This document shows, piece by piece, positions 45,653 through 55,500 of a DNA stretch of 64,000 bases. The stretch is from JAJDXO01 sp965213765. GTDB lineage: Bacteria; Pseudomonadota; Alphaproteobacteria; Rhodospirillales; UBA2165. The stretch spans positions 1,612,001 to 1,676,000 of the forward strand of contig OZ243926.1 of the NCBI GenBank assembly GCA_965213765.1. Direction: 5' to 3'. A program made the position numbers and the translations under genes. Position 1 is the stretch's first letter. Each line of letters begins with the position of its first letter. The notes below the pieces were generated by a model. It ran no database searches, was not told the origin of the DNA, and was given only the letters and a program-made list of their open reading frames with translations.

Positions 45653-45896
45653 GAGTCGGTTTCGAAAGTCATGTGTCTCGGGCCAATTTGCGGACGAGGA
45701 GCATGACGGAGGCGGCGTATAGGCAGGCGCGGGCTGGGGCGATGGTGGCCTCGAAGTTCTTTGTCAGTCGCCGGTTGCGGTTGCGGCTATGCTGCTTTCG
45801 GGTGGTCGGCGTCCACATGGCGGCTCCAGATCGGTCTCAAAAACCTTCCTGGAATCACATCAATACCGGCCACTCAACCACTTTCGAAACGGCCTC
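45653..45896 (-). mobile_element. Miniature IS5-family element (internal deletion, 244 bp)
   Basis: Ends GAGTCGGTTTCGAAAG (left) and GAGGCCGTTTCGAAAG (right, minus strand) are imperfect inverted repeats, and TTA direct repeats flank both sides (45650-45652, 45897-45899). On the minus strand the first codons of an IS5-type transposase (MWTPTT) are joined to its last ~37 codons (SRNRNRRLTKNFEATIAPAR ... MLLVRKLARDT). It has thus kept both ends and lost the middle, as MITEs do. It could be mobilised only by a transposase supplied elsewhere. Confidence 0.7.
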
Positions 45897-46041
45897 TTAA
45901 CAAACTGGACCACTTCCAGGGGCACTCCATCGCCATAAGCGGTACTCCAACCCACAATCCAGGGAGTTCAGTATTAGATAGAAAAAGTCGTTTATAAATA
46001 CTACTTTGACACCCACCGTTGAGAGTGTGGGGGGAACTAGA

Positions 46042-47136
46042 ATGAACGTTGCCGAATTACTTGGTTTCACGAGATGGGTGGACGAGCATGTTGTGTCCGC
46101 CAAGGAAAAATTCGACGCCCTCGCAAGCGTGCTATCGCACAACGCATCCCAGCCCGATAAGCAACCTGTTGTTGATCCACTCAATGACCTATTGCAGGTA
46201 TTGACCTCGTTACCCTTAGAACAGCTTACCCTTGAGCAAGAAGGCCTTTTAGAACATCTCAAGGTAGCAGGATTTCTTGGCCGCAACGGGCACACCTATG
46301 TCGACAGCACTGTCAGAGCCGGTGACTATGACCCTGCTACCGCCGCTTCCGAGATTACCACGGCAAGAGATGCAATTGCGCACGCTATCAAACAAATGGA
46401 AAGGGTCCGGACCTCCATGGAGGCTTTGGAGTTCGTCGATGAGATAGATGTTCCTGTTGCCGAGGGAATTACTCTCCGCCTTCAATTCAAAGGCGACGCA
46501 TCAATTTCAAATGTTGTTGAGTTAAGGGACTGGTCCAACGATTGGTACGATATCATCCGGGGAGTCGCCTTGTATGTCGACGAAGCACCGGAACAAACTC
46601 AGGTCATCGGCGCCACTAACGGTTCTTTGATCGTAGTCCTAGCGGGAACATACGGGGTGGTCACTCTACTCGCTTTAATTGCTAAGCATGTATCATACAT
46701 CATCAAAGAGGGCCTCGATATCGCCGGAGTAATGGAGGATTTGAAGCAGAAAAAGCTGCTATCAAAGGTTATCGAAGAAGAGCTCAAATCAAAACAGGTT
46801 GAGAATGAACAGAACGGCGTACACAAGATCATCGATGCTATCAAAGAAGAGCTACCGGACGACGTCGATGGCGAGAAGGAAACGGCGCTTAAACGCTCGA
46901 TTGAGAAGTACTTGGATTTCAACAAACGTGGAGGTGAACTCGATTTCATAGCGCCTCCAGAAGAGGATGAAGGCGAAAAAGCGGGCGAAGCCCTTCAAAC
47001 TGAAAAGATCGCGGAGATTAGGCGGATCGTCGAGGAAATTCGTACGACAAGGGCCGAGCTAATGATGCTATCCCACCAAGATGCCAATGAAGACGATGGG
47101 GATGACGAGGACGACGAGGACGACGAGGAGGAGTGA
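46042..47136 (+). CDS. Membrane protein with acidic tail, unknown function
   Basis: A 364-residue protein starting MNVAELLGFTRWVDEHVVSA, with a G-rich ribosome-binding site. Residues 1-170 are mostly helical; the stretch GATNGSLIVVLAGTYGVVTL LALIA (about 190-215) looks like a beta strand followed by one membrane segment. A long charged helical region follows, and the last 14 residues are nearly all Asp/Glu. Base composition is lower in GC than its neighbours, pointing to recent acquisition. I do not recognise the family. The gene follows directly after the miniature element and may be part of a defence or conflict locus; this is a guess from context. Confidence 0.65.
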   Translation: MNVAELLGFTRWVDEHVVSAKEKFDALASVLSHNASQPDKQPVVDPLNDLLQVLTSLPLEQLTLEQEGLLEHLKVAGFLGRNGHTYVDSTVRAGDYDPATAASEITTARDAIAHAIKQMERVRTSMEALEFVDEIDVPVAEGITLRLQFKGDASISNVVELRDWSNDWYDIIRGVALYVDEAPEQTQVIGATNGSLIVVLAGTYGVVTLLALIAKHVSYIIKEGLDIAGVMEDLKQKKLLSKVIEEELKSKQVENEQNGVHKIIDAIKEELPDDVDGEKETALKRSIEKYLDFNKRGGELDFIAPPEEDEGEKAGEALQTEKIAEIRRIVEEIRTTRAELMMLSHQDANEDDGDDEDDEDDEEE

Positions 47137-47175
47137 GCGGAAAAATCTGTTGAACGTTTCTGAGGGGGTATAAAT

Positions 47176-47195
47176 AGTGTCTGACGTCAGACACT
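47176..47195. promoter_or_regulatory. Perfect 20-bp palindrome
   Basis: AGTGTCTGACGTCAGACACT is a perfect inverted repeat with no spacer, 40 bases after the stop of the acidic-tail protein and about 300 bases before the next long gene, just after an AT-rich GTATAAAT. It looks like a dimeric repressor operator. No regulator gene is adjacent. Confidence 0.5.
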
Positions 47196-47370
47196 CGACA
47201 AGATCGAGCGCTGTGCGCAAACACACCTGCCACAGATTTCCGCACAAACCCGGCTGGAGCCAACGATCCTCACGGGGCAGCAGCGAGAACGAATCTCCCA
47301 AACCCACCAAATGAGCGAAAATAAACGGTTTCGAAGCAGTCCTGCAGAGCTTGGCTCCTCGCAACCTAAA

Positions 47371-47496
47371 CTGTATCGCCGCTATTCAATGGACTACGTG
47401 ACTACGGAAGACGAGGCCCGGATTGAGAAACGTGGCATCTGGTCGGGTGAGTTCTCGTTGCCATGGCTCTGGAGACGTGGGGAGCGATCCAGATGA
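47371..47496 (+). pseudogene. Staphylococcal-nuclease-like protein, C-terminal fragment
   Basis: The codons YRRYSMDYVTTEDEARIEKR, then GIWSGEFSLPWLWRRGERSR and a stop match the end of bacterial thermonuclease-type (SNase) proteins, where EDEAR-x-x-KRGIWSGEF is typical. The active-site region is missing. The frame upstream of 47371 is unrelated. The stop overlaps the start of the next gene. Confidence 0.65.
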
Positions 47497-48917
47497 TCAT
47501 AACCTGGGGTGACGATCTTCTAGACACTACTCAAGGCCTCGACATCCTGGGCGTGCGAGGAATTGATCAGGCTGTTGAACAGGGTTTGGTCAACGGTATT
47601 ACGACGATCTCGCAGCGTGCTCGATATTTGTCCATCCTACCGTGGGCGCTCGGCGAATACCTGGTGGACCACGCCTCAGAAGGGTTCGATTGGGACAGCC
47701 TCACGGTATATTTGCGCCGAGTCGAATTTATGACCCTCGCCGCAAGCCGATTGGATAGCGAGCTCAACGGCGCCGACGCCATTGGGGCTCTGGGCGCCAA
47801 TCTCCACCAAGAAAGGTTGGCGGCATTGATCAATGGCGGCACCGTCACGTTTCCGGATGATAGTGGCGGCGCGATGCTCGGTACGTATTTCGCTCCGTGC
47901 CGGACGATCGGCTTGTTGGTGGATGGAGATGACGCCGTACCCTATCGATTGAGTCCCCGCGGGAGAGAAATCTGGAAGCTACGGAAAGAACGCCTTCCGA
48001 ACTCCCCTGCGATAGAAGCCATCTCGAGCGGAGGCGAGATCTCGCGAACATTGGCCGAAGCGGCAATCCCTGAGTTTTCATTGGGGTCACTCGCGCTTTC
48101 TAGCGACGAGTCACAGCTCCTGTACTATGCCCTCGTAACATTATGGGATCCAGAGACAGAGTCAGAACGAACCCGCGTCGCCAATGCCTACGATGCCTTC
48201 AACGGGACCATCGCATGTCCGCGCGATCTGCTGACCCTGCTGCTTGAGGGTGTGGCGGAGAGGCGGGACATGCTGTCCGCCCTGGCGATCGAACAGGAGA
48301 TTCTGAAGCTGTGCCATGAGCGCCAGCTGATCGTGACCGGGATATTCGAGACGGAGGCGCAGTTGCGGGCGCTCCGGGCGCCAAAGGTATCGCCCACCGA
48401 AAATCGATCCCCGGCGGTGGCTGCCACCGTTCCTTCGGTCATGCGCCAATTGAACACGGTGGCCGCAAAGCCGCCCGCGTCCGCCACGAGCGCGCGCAAG
48501 CCCGAGAATGCCGCGCCGGCCGCGCGCAGCTACCGGCGGGGCTCCTTCCAGGGCTTCTCGATCCGCGCCGGCGGCCAGGTGCCGCTGCCGGCGGGCATCT
48601 CGGCGTTGCGCTGCCAGCGCATCGGCGCGATCCAGCGGGGCATGGCCCGGGGCGCGGGTCTGGGCCGCGCCATGGCGCTGGCCGGACACGGGTTTCCCGA
48701 TCCGGCCCTGGTGCCCGTCGCCGCCGCGCTCGACGGCGCGCCCGGCTGGGAGGACAAGCTCGCCCGCTTCGTCGAGCGCTGGGTGGGCCGCTCCGAAGAT
48801 TTGCTCAAGTCCCGCGCCGCGGCGCTGAACGGTGCCCTCCTGATCGTCGTGACCCTGGCGATGGCGGCCGGCATCGACGCGATGTTCTCGGTGCTGCAAC
48901 AGGCCGGACGGTCATGA
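47493..48917 (+). CDS. Fusion ORF: unknown N-terminal protein joined to a GspF/TcpE-like pilus membrane protein
   Basis: A 474-residue frame from ATG 47493 (GGGGAG upstream). The first ~235 residues (ITWGDDLLDTTQGLDILGVR, GITTISQRARYLSILPWALG) belong to a soluble protein with an RARYLSILPW motif that recalls DUF6361-type proteins; this is weak. After about 48190 composition and style change. The end, QRIGAIQRGMARGAGLGRAM ... LNGALLIVVTLAMAAGIDAM FSVLQQA, looks like the last cytoplasmic and membrane part of a type II secretion/type IV pilus F-like (GspF/TcpE) protein. It is probably two truncated genes joined in frame. Whether it is expressed is unknown. The next ATG (48914) overlaps its stop. 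Confidence 0.5.
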   Translation: MIITWGDDLLDTTQGLDILGVRGIDQAVEQGLVNGITTISQRARYLSILPWALGEYLVDHASEGFDWDSLTVYLRRVEFMTLAASRLDSELNGADAIGALGANLHQERLAALINGGTVTFPDDSGGAMLGTYFAPCRTIGLLVDGDDAVPYRLSPRGREIWKLRKERLPNSPAIEAISSGGEISRTLAEAAIPEFSLGSLALSSDESQLLYYALVTLWDPETESERTRVANAYDAFNGTIACPRDLLTLLLEGVAERRDMLSALAIEQEILKLCHERQLIVTGIFETEAQLRALRAPKVSPTENRSPAVAATVPSVMRQLNTVAAKPPASATSARKPENAAPAARSYRRGSFQGFSIRAGGQVPLPAGISALRCQRIGAIQRGMARGAGLGRAMALAGHGFPDPALVPVAAALDGAPGWEDKLARFVERWVGRSEDLLKSRAAALNGALLIVVTLAMAAGIDAMFSVLQQAGRS

Positions 48918-49188
48918 GCGATGACCAGAGGCAAACGAACCAGGGCGGGAACGTGCTCACCGTGATGCCGACGGGATCGGGCACGTTGGCATTGGCCGCG
49001 GGCGTCAGACGCCATCCCACGCTATAGAGAGTGATGATTTCATACGGAAGCGTATCCTGCGTTTTGGATGTAGTTGGCACATTCGCGGCCGGTGATCGAA
49101 GCGCCTTGCGTCCTCGACGGACCGGTCAACGGCGACGCCTCTTGGCCACGCCCCCCACGCGGGGGACCTCTACGTGTTCCGCGGACGC
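48914..49188. other. Mosaic of tiny gene fragments
   Basis: An overlapping ATG at 48914 begins a gene (MSDDQRQTNQGGNVLT) that is lost by 48962. Next, on the minus strand at 48966-49028, are codons YSVGWRLTPAANANVPD, nearly identical to the autotransporter barrel end near 49670-49710. A minus-strand ECANYIQNAGYASV (49037-49080) resembles the C-terminus of IS630-type transposases, and plus-strand HAGDLYVFRGRR (49150-49188) resembles IS66 Orf2. Each is too short to be functional; identities of the last two are tentative. Confidence 0.4.
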
Positions 49189-49370
49189 CGCGCATGATAA
49201 ACACCCACTTAAACTGAAACATAAGTTTCAAAACAATCTATATCTATCTGTTAAACATAACTATTATGGAGATGACTTCCGCCGGATTTATGCGCTTACG
49301 GCGCGTGCGAAACAGGCCGGAATCTCCATTGTCGCGACCAATGACGTCCATTATCACGTCCCCGAACGGC
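49189..49370 (+). pseudogene. dnaE2-type polymerase PHP-domain fragment (second copy)
   Basis: The codons DAAHDKHPLKLKHKFQNNLY, then SVKHNYYGDDFRRIYALTAR and AGISIVATNDVHYHVPERQR repeat the fragment at 9128-9392 with few changes. It starts at the same DAAHDKH point where the GC-rich and AT-rich parts of the first copy meet and ends after PERQR. This copy is followed by an IS66 scrap instead of an integrase sliver. Confidence 0.75.
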
Positions 49371-49381
49371 AGCGGCCGTAC

Positions 49382-49535
49382 ACCCTTCATCGGCACCGCC
49401 AAGCTCAACGATGTCGATCCCCAAGCTTGGCTCGCCGATGTGCTCGGACAGATTGCCGATCTGCCGCAAGGCGACCTGCACCAGTTCCTGCCCTGGAACT
49501 GGAAGGCAGCCCAGGGCCAGGCTCTGGCCGCCTAA
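49382..49535 (+). pseudogene. IS66-family transposase (TnpC) C-terminal fragment
   Basis: The codons FIGTAKLNDVDPQAWLADVL, then GQIADLPQGDLHQFLPWNWK and ending QALAA match the conserved end of IS66 TnpC transposases (IGTAKLNDVDPQAWLADVL...LPWxW). Only about 50 residues remain, with no catalytic part. Confidence 0.8.
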
Positions 49536-49576
49536 GCCGGACCCCGGACACATGGCGGCGGAGGCCGGCAAAGACG

Positions 49577-52500
49577 TCACCACCGCGCGATCGCCTCGAA
49601 CCCGACGGTGTGCTCCGGCGCCGTCCAGTCGCTCTCCCTGCGGGTCGCCTTCACCCCGAAGGAGATATCGGGCACGTTGGCATTGGCCGCGGGCGTCAGT
49701 CTCCAGCCGATGCTGTAGTCGCGCGCAGCCGTCGCCATCCCCAGCCCGACATGCGGGCTGCCGGTGGCGCGGCCCGAGAAGGCCGGGAAGCCGTATGCCC
49801 CCTCAGCCGTCCAGCGGGTAGTGGTCTCGCCGCTCCCTGTGCGGTCCTCCAGCGGGTCGTCGACGAACAGCGCGTCGAGCCCGCCCTTGGCCTGTCCGCC
49901 CCAGTCCTGGGTCAGCGCAAGCGACGGGCCACGCTCCGAGGCCGGCTCGGAATCGAACGCCAGTGACGCGGCAAAGCCCCGGTCCTTCAGGTCGTCCGAG
50001 GCATGGGCGATCAGCGTGCGGCCCGAGACGTCGAGCGACAGGCCGAGCGCCGGGTCGGCCCAGGCCAGCCCGCCGCCAAGCTCGACCCCGAAGCCGGTCT
50101 CCGCATCGCCGCCGTCATGGCGCATGCCCATTTCCAGCTTCGGCGTGATGCTGGCATCGCCCTCCAGCGGCGCCTTCCAGCTGCCCTCCAGACCAAGCCT
50201 GAGCCGCGTCACATCGGAATCCGACGCCGCAAGCCCGCGCGTCTTCTCCGAGGAGGTCCCGGCCCACAGCGCATCCGAGACCAGCGCCAGCGCCGGGCCG
50301 CCTCCCCCGGACTCCGATCCAGAACTCTCCTGCGTTGGCAGCAGGTCGCCGCGCAGGCCCAGGGACGCCATGCTCCACGAGATGTCCGACTTCAGCATCT
50401 CGCCCAGCTCGGGTTTAAGCATTACCTCGCCTACGCCGTGTCCGAGCGCGCCCCAGAGCTTCACACGCTCCGAAGCCTGCAGGGCCAGATAGGGAATCGC
50501 CGCCGTCAGCGTGGCCTCCACCTTGCCGCCGGCCCCGCGCGCCGATCCAGAACCTGCCCCGGACTCCGATCCGGGATCGGCAAAGCTGCCCCCGCCCTTG
50601 CCGCTACTCTGCATCAGCGCCATGCCGACCAGCCAGTCGCCGCGCGCATAGTCCGCGCCCAGCATCGCCGTGGTCACCTCGCCGTCGAGGGAGAACGTCC
50701 CCTCGCGGCCGTCGAAGCTCGACTGCGCCGCCCGGCCCCAGAAGGCCAGACTGCCGCCCATGCCGTCCTTCTCGCCCGTCGCTGTGAAGCTGCTGCCGAG
50801 CAGCGCCTCGCGCGCCGTCACCGACCGGGACTGCGCGCTGCCGCCGAAACCGCCATGGCCGGCGCCGAAGGCGCGGGCGACATCGGACTGCGCCGGCAGG
50901 TCATTGCCGGCAAGGCTGCTTGGTGCGGCATTGTCGTTCGCCGCACCGCCCGTCCCGGACATCGATTTGGGTGCCCCGGGATTGAAGCTGAGCGCCTGTC
51001 CGGCGATCGTGCCCCGCACCCCGGCGCTGCGCGAGGCCGCGATGCGCCCGGCAATGCCGTCCAGCGCCTGCTCCGCCGCCGTGCGGCCGAACCGCGCCAG
51101 CCACGCCGCCGGCATCGGGTCCGAATTGACGATGGTGCCGATTGCCAGTTCGTCCGCGATGATGGCGCCCGTTGCCTCCGTCAGCACGACGGTGAGGGTC
51201 TCCCGGCCCTCGTCGTGGAAGTCATCGAAGGTCTCGACCCAGAATTCCCCTCGAGTCGACCCCGGGTAAACGGTCACCCGGCTGTCGGCGTAGCGGAAGT
51301 CCGCGTGGGGGATCGCCTCCCCGTAGCTCGGCCCGTGGCCGTTTTCGTCGTCGTGGGGGTTTGGCCCGAATCGGGTCTCCCACCACACAACCACCTCGTG
51401 GTCCACCGCATGGGAGAGCGTGAACGTGAAATGCAAATGGTCGCCCTCCGCCGCCTCGACATCGGCAATATGGATCGTCGGCAATGTTGGCTCTTCGTTG
51501 TCGGCCACCGCGACTGTGGCGGTGGCGTCTGTCGCGTGCGGGGTGTAGCCGGTTCCCGGTTCGACGATAATGGTGAGGCTGCCGTCGTCTTCAAGCGTCG
51601 AGTCGTCGACGGTCGGGATGTCAACGGTGACGGTGGCGTCCGTGCCGAGCGTCACGGTCCGCGCGCCGAGCTCTCCGTCCCCGGCGAAGGCGCCGCTTTG
51701 CGTCACGCGCAGGTTCACGGTGATGTCCTGCGAAGGGGCCGGGGCGCCTGTCAGCGTGAAGCGCGCAACGCCCCCTTCGGTGATATCGGCACCGCCGGTG
51801 ACGCGCACGACGGTCGCCCGAGCGTCATCGTCATCGTCGTTGTCGGCCACCGCCACTGTCGCCGCGGACGGGCTGCCGACCCGGTAGCCGGTTCCGGCCT
51901 CCAGCGTCGCCAACACACCGCCATTCGCCTCCTCGAGACCGTCATCCGTTGTCGCGAGCGTGTAGATGGCCGTGTCGCTCCCCGCGGCGATCGTGACCGT
52001 CTTCGATCCCTCCTCGCCATCCATCAGAAAGTCGCTCACCGCGTCGTCGGCAATGGCCAGCGCGATCTCGAGGTCCGACGCCGGCGCGGGACTTGCCTGG
52101 ACGGTGAAGACGGCGTCGCCGCCTTCGGTGATGTCGCCGCCGGCCGCAATCGTAATCTCGGGATCGGGGTCGGGGGTGTCGCCTATGATCGTGACCCTCG
52201 TGTAACACAGGGCGGTCGAGGTGCAATGGGCTGCGGCGGCGTTGAATGGGTAGCTCTTCACGCCGGGGAAACCGCGATCCGGGTTGCCGAGCCACTGGAG
52301 GCTGTCCCAGCTGGCAGTGAAGGTTTTGCCCACGGAACCCTTGCACAACTCGATTTCCAGTTCGATCGTGTCGGTATTGATGTCCTCGGCGATGCGCACC
52401 AGGGGTCCGGTTCTCACCATCCCCCCGGGGTAGGAGGGCCAATGGCCCCAATCGACCGCATCCGTTCCAGGTTCCCTGCAATCGCCCCCACCCTGGGCCG

Positions 52501-55500
52501 TGCCGGGGCCCCAATCGAAATAGAAGGCCACATCAATGCCGTGGCCTTTCAGACCCGCCGGCACGGGCATCAGGATCCGGCTGTTTCTGCCGGCATACAC
52601 CACCGTGGCCGTCTCAGGTGGCGTGATCCCGCTCACGGGCTCCCGGATCGTGACGACGGCCGTGTCAGGCTCGCCAAGGGTCACGGTGCCCGGTAGTTCG
52701 GATGCCCGGATTGCCAGCTTGAAGGTCTCATTGGGGTCATTCTGGTTGTCGCGTGTGGTCGGAATGTGCGCCTTCCCACTCGTTGTGCCCGCCCGGATCG
52801 TAACCGTCTGCACGCCACCATCGTAGTCCGCGCCGGGTGTCGCGCTGTAGCCGCCCGGGCTGGTCGCCTCCAACTCAATCATCGTATCGGCCGCAGGGGC
52901 CTCGGACAGGTTGACCGTCACCGAGAGCGAATCGCCCTCCAGCACCTCGTAGCGCGATGTCGAGAGCGAGACCGTGCCCACCGGCCCCGCATTGTCATTG
53001 TCCGTGATGGTGACCGTGGCCGGGGTAATGGTCAGCGCGCCGGAGGTTCCGGTGACCTCGATCGTCTCATCCTCCTCGTGCAGGGCGTCGTCGGTGGGTG
53101 TCAGATCGAATGTGCCGGTCTGGCTGGCATCGCCCGCAGCGATGGTGATGTCGAAATTCGACACGGCGCCGTAGTCCGTGCCCGATATCGCCGTGCCGCC
53201 GCCCACGCTCACCGTCACCGTCCTGGCGTCCACGTAGCGCGTCGTGCCGTTCACGGCGGCCGTCACCGTGATTTGGGTCAATCCATCGCCCTCGCCCAGC
53301 GTGGCGGGCGACACCGACAGCGTGATGCCGGTGGGCGCCGCGTCATCGTCGGCGATCGTCAGGGTCTGGTTGTCCGGGTTGGTGACGCCCCCGCCGCTGG
53401 CGATGGCCGAGACCGTCACGCTCTTGTCCGGGGCATCCACGTTGTTGTTAACCGCGGTGATCTTCACAGTACCGGTGCTGGTGGTCCCGCCCGCCGCAAT
53501 CGTCAGCGTCTTGTTGTTGCTCACCGTGAAATCGCCTGCAGCCGTGTCGGCGCCCGCCGCAGCAGCCACCGTCAGGGTCACCGCCGTGTTGGACTTGCCC
53601 GACAGCGTCGCCGTCACCGTGCTCGCGTTGCCATTCCCGCTCTCGTTGATGGCGGTTGGCGTCAACACCAGGGTGACCGTCGGCGTGCCCTCGTCGTCCG
53701 TAATGGTGAGTGTCTGGTTGCCCGGATTGGCAACGGCAACGCCGCCGCCCGCGGCCACCCCCGACACCACGACCGATGCATTCGGCGCATCCACGTCATT
53801 GTCCACCGCCGTGATCGTCACCGTGCCGGTGCTGGCCTTCGAGCCCGCCGCGATCGTCAGGGTGGTGTTGCCGCTCAACGTGACCGGGGCATTGTTCGGC
53901 ACCGAGACCTCCACCGTCACCGCCGCACTCGACTCGCCCGACAGCGTTGCCGTCACCGTGCTGGCGTTGCCATTCCCGCTCTCGTTGATGGTCGTTGGCG
54001 TCAGCACCAGGGTCACCGTGGGCGTGCCTTCGTCATCCGTGATAGTGAGCGTCTGATCAGTCGGGTCGGAAACCCCGCCGCCGCTGGCAGTGGCCGAGAC
54101 CGTCACCGTCTTGTTCGGCGCATCCACGTCGTTGTCCACCGCCGTTATCGTCACCACGCCGGTGCTGGCCTTCGAGCCCGCCGCGATCGTCAGCGTCTTG
54201 TTGGCACTCAACGTGACCGGGGCATCGTTTGGCACCGATACCTCCACCGTCACCGCCGCACTCGACTCGCCCGACAGCGTCGCCGTCACCGTGCTCGCGT
54301 TGTCATCCCCACTCTCGTTGATGGTGGTTGGATCCAGCACCAGGGTCACGGTGGGCGTGCCCTCGTCGTCCGTAATGGTGAGCGTCTGGTTGTCCGGGTT
54401 CGTCACCCCGCCGCCCGACGCCGCGCCCGACACCACGACCGATGCATTCGCCGCATCCACGTCGTTGTCCACCGCCGTGATTGTCACCGTGCCGGTGCTG
54501 GTCGTCGCACCCGCTGCAATGCTCAGTATGGCGTTGTTGCTCAACGTGACCGGGGCACCGTTTGGTACCGAGACCGTGACCGTCACCGCCGCGCTCGACT
54601 TGCCCGACAGCGTCGCCGTCACCGTGCTCGCGTTGCCATTCCCGCTCTCGTTGATGGTCGTTGGATCCAGCGCCAGTGTCACCGTCGGGACGCCTTCGTC
54701 ATCCGTGATAGTGAGCGTCTGATTAGTCGGGTCGGAAACCCCGCCGCCGCTGGCAGTGGCCGAGACCGTCACACTCTTGTTCGGCGCGTCAATGTCATTG
54801 TCCACCGCCGTGATCGTCACCGCGCCGGTGCTGGTCGTCGCCCCCGCCGCGATCGTCAGGGTCGTGGTGGCGCTCAACGTGAAATCGCCCGCAGCGGTGT
54901 TGGCGCCCGCGGCGGCAGCCACCGTCAGGATCACCGCCGTGTTGGACTTGCCCGACAGCGTCGCCGTCACCGTGCTCGCGTTGTCATCCCCACTCTCGTT
55001 GATGGTGGTTGGATCCAGCACCAGGGTCACCGTGGGCGTGCCCTCGTCGTCCGTGATGGTAAGCGTCTGATTCATCGGGTTGGCAACGCCGCCGCCCGAC
55101 GCCGCGCCCGACACCACAACCGACGCATTCGGCGCGTCCACGTCGTTGTCCACCGCGGTGATCGTCACCGCACCGGTGCTGGCCTTGGAGCCCGGCGCGA
55201 TCGTCAGGGTCGTGTTGCTGCTCAACGTGACCGGGGCAGCGTTAGGCACCGAGACCTCCACCGTCACCGCCGCGCTCGACTCGCCCGACAGCGTCGCCGT
55301 CACCGTGCTGGCGTTGCCATTCCCGCTCTCGTTGATGGTGGTGGGCGTCAACACCAGCGTCACCGTCGGGATGCCTTCATCGTCCGTGATCGTCAGGGTC
55401 TGATTGCCCGGGTTGGAGACGCCTCCCCCGCTGGCGGCCGCCGAGACCGTCACGCTCTTGTTCGGCGCGTCCACATCATTGTCCACCGCCGTGATCGTCA

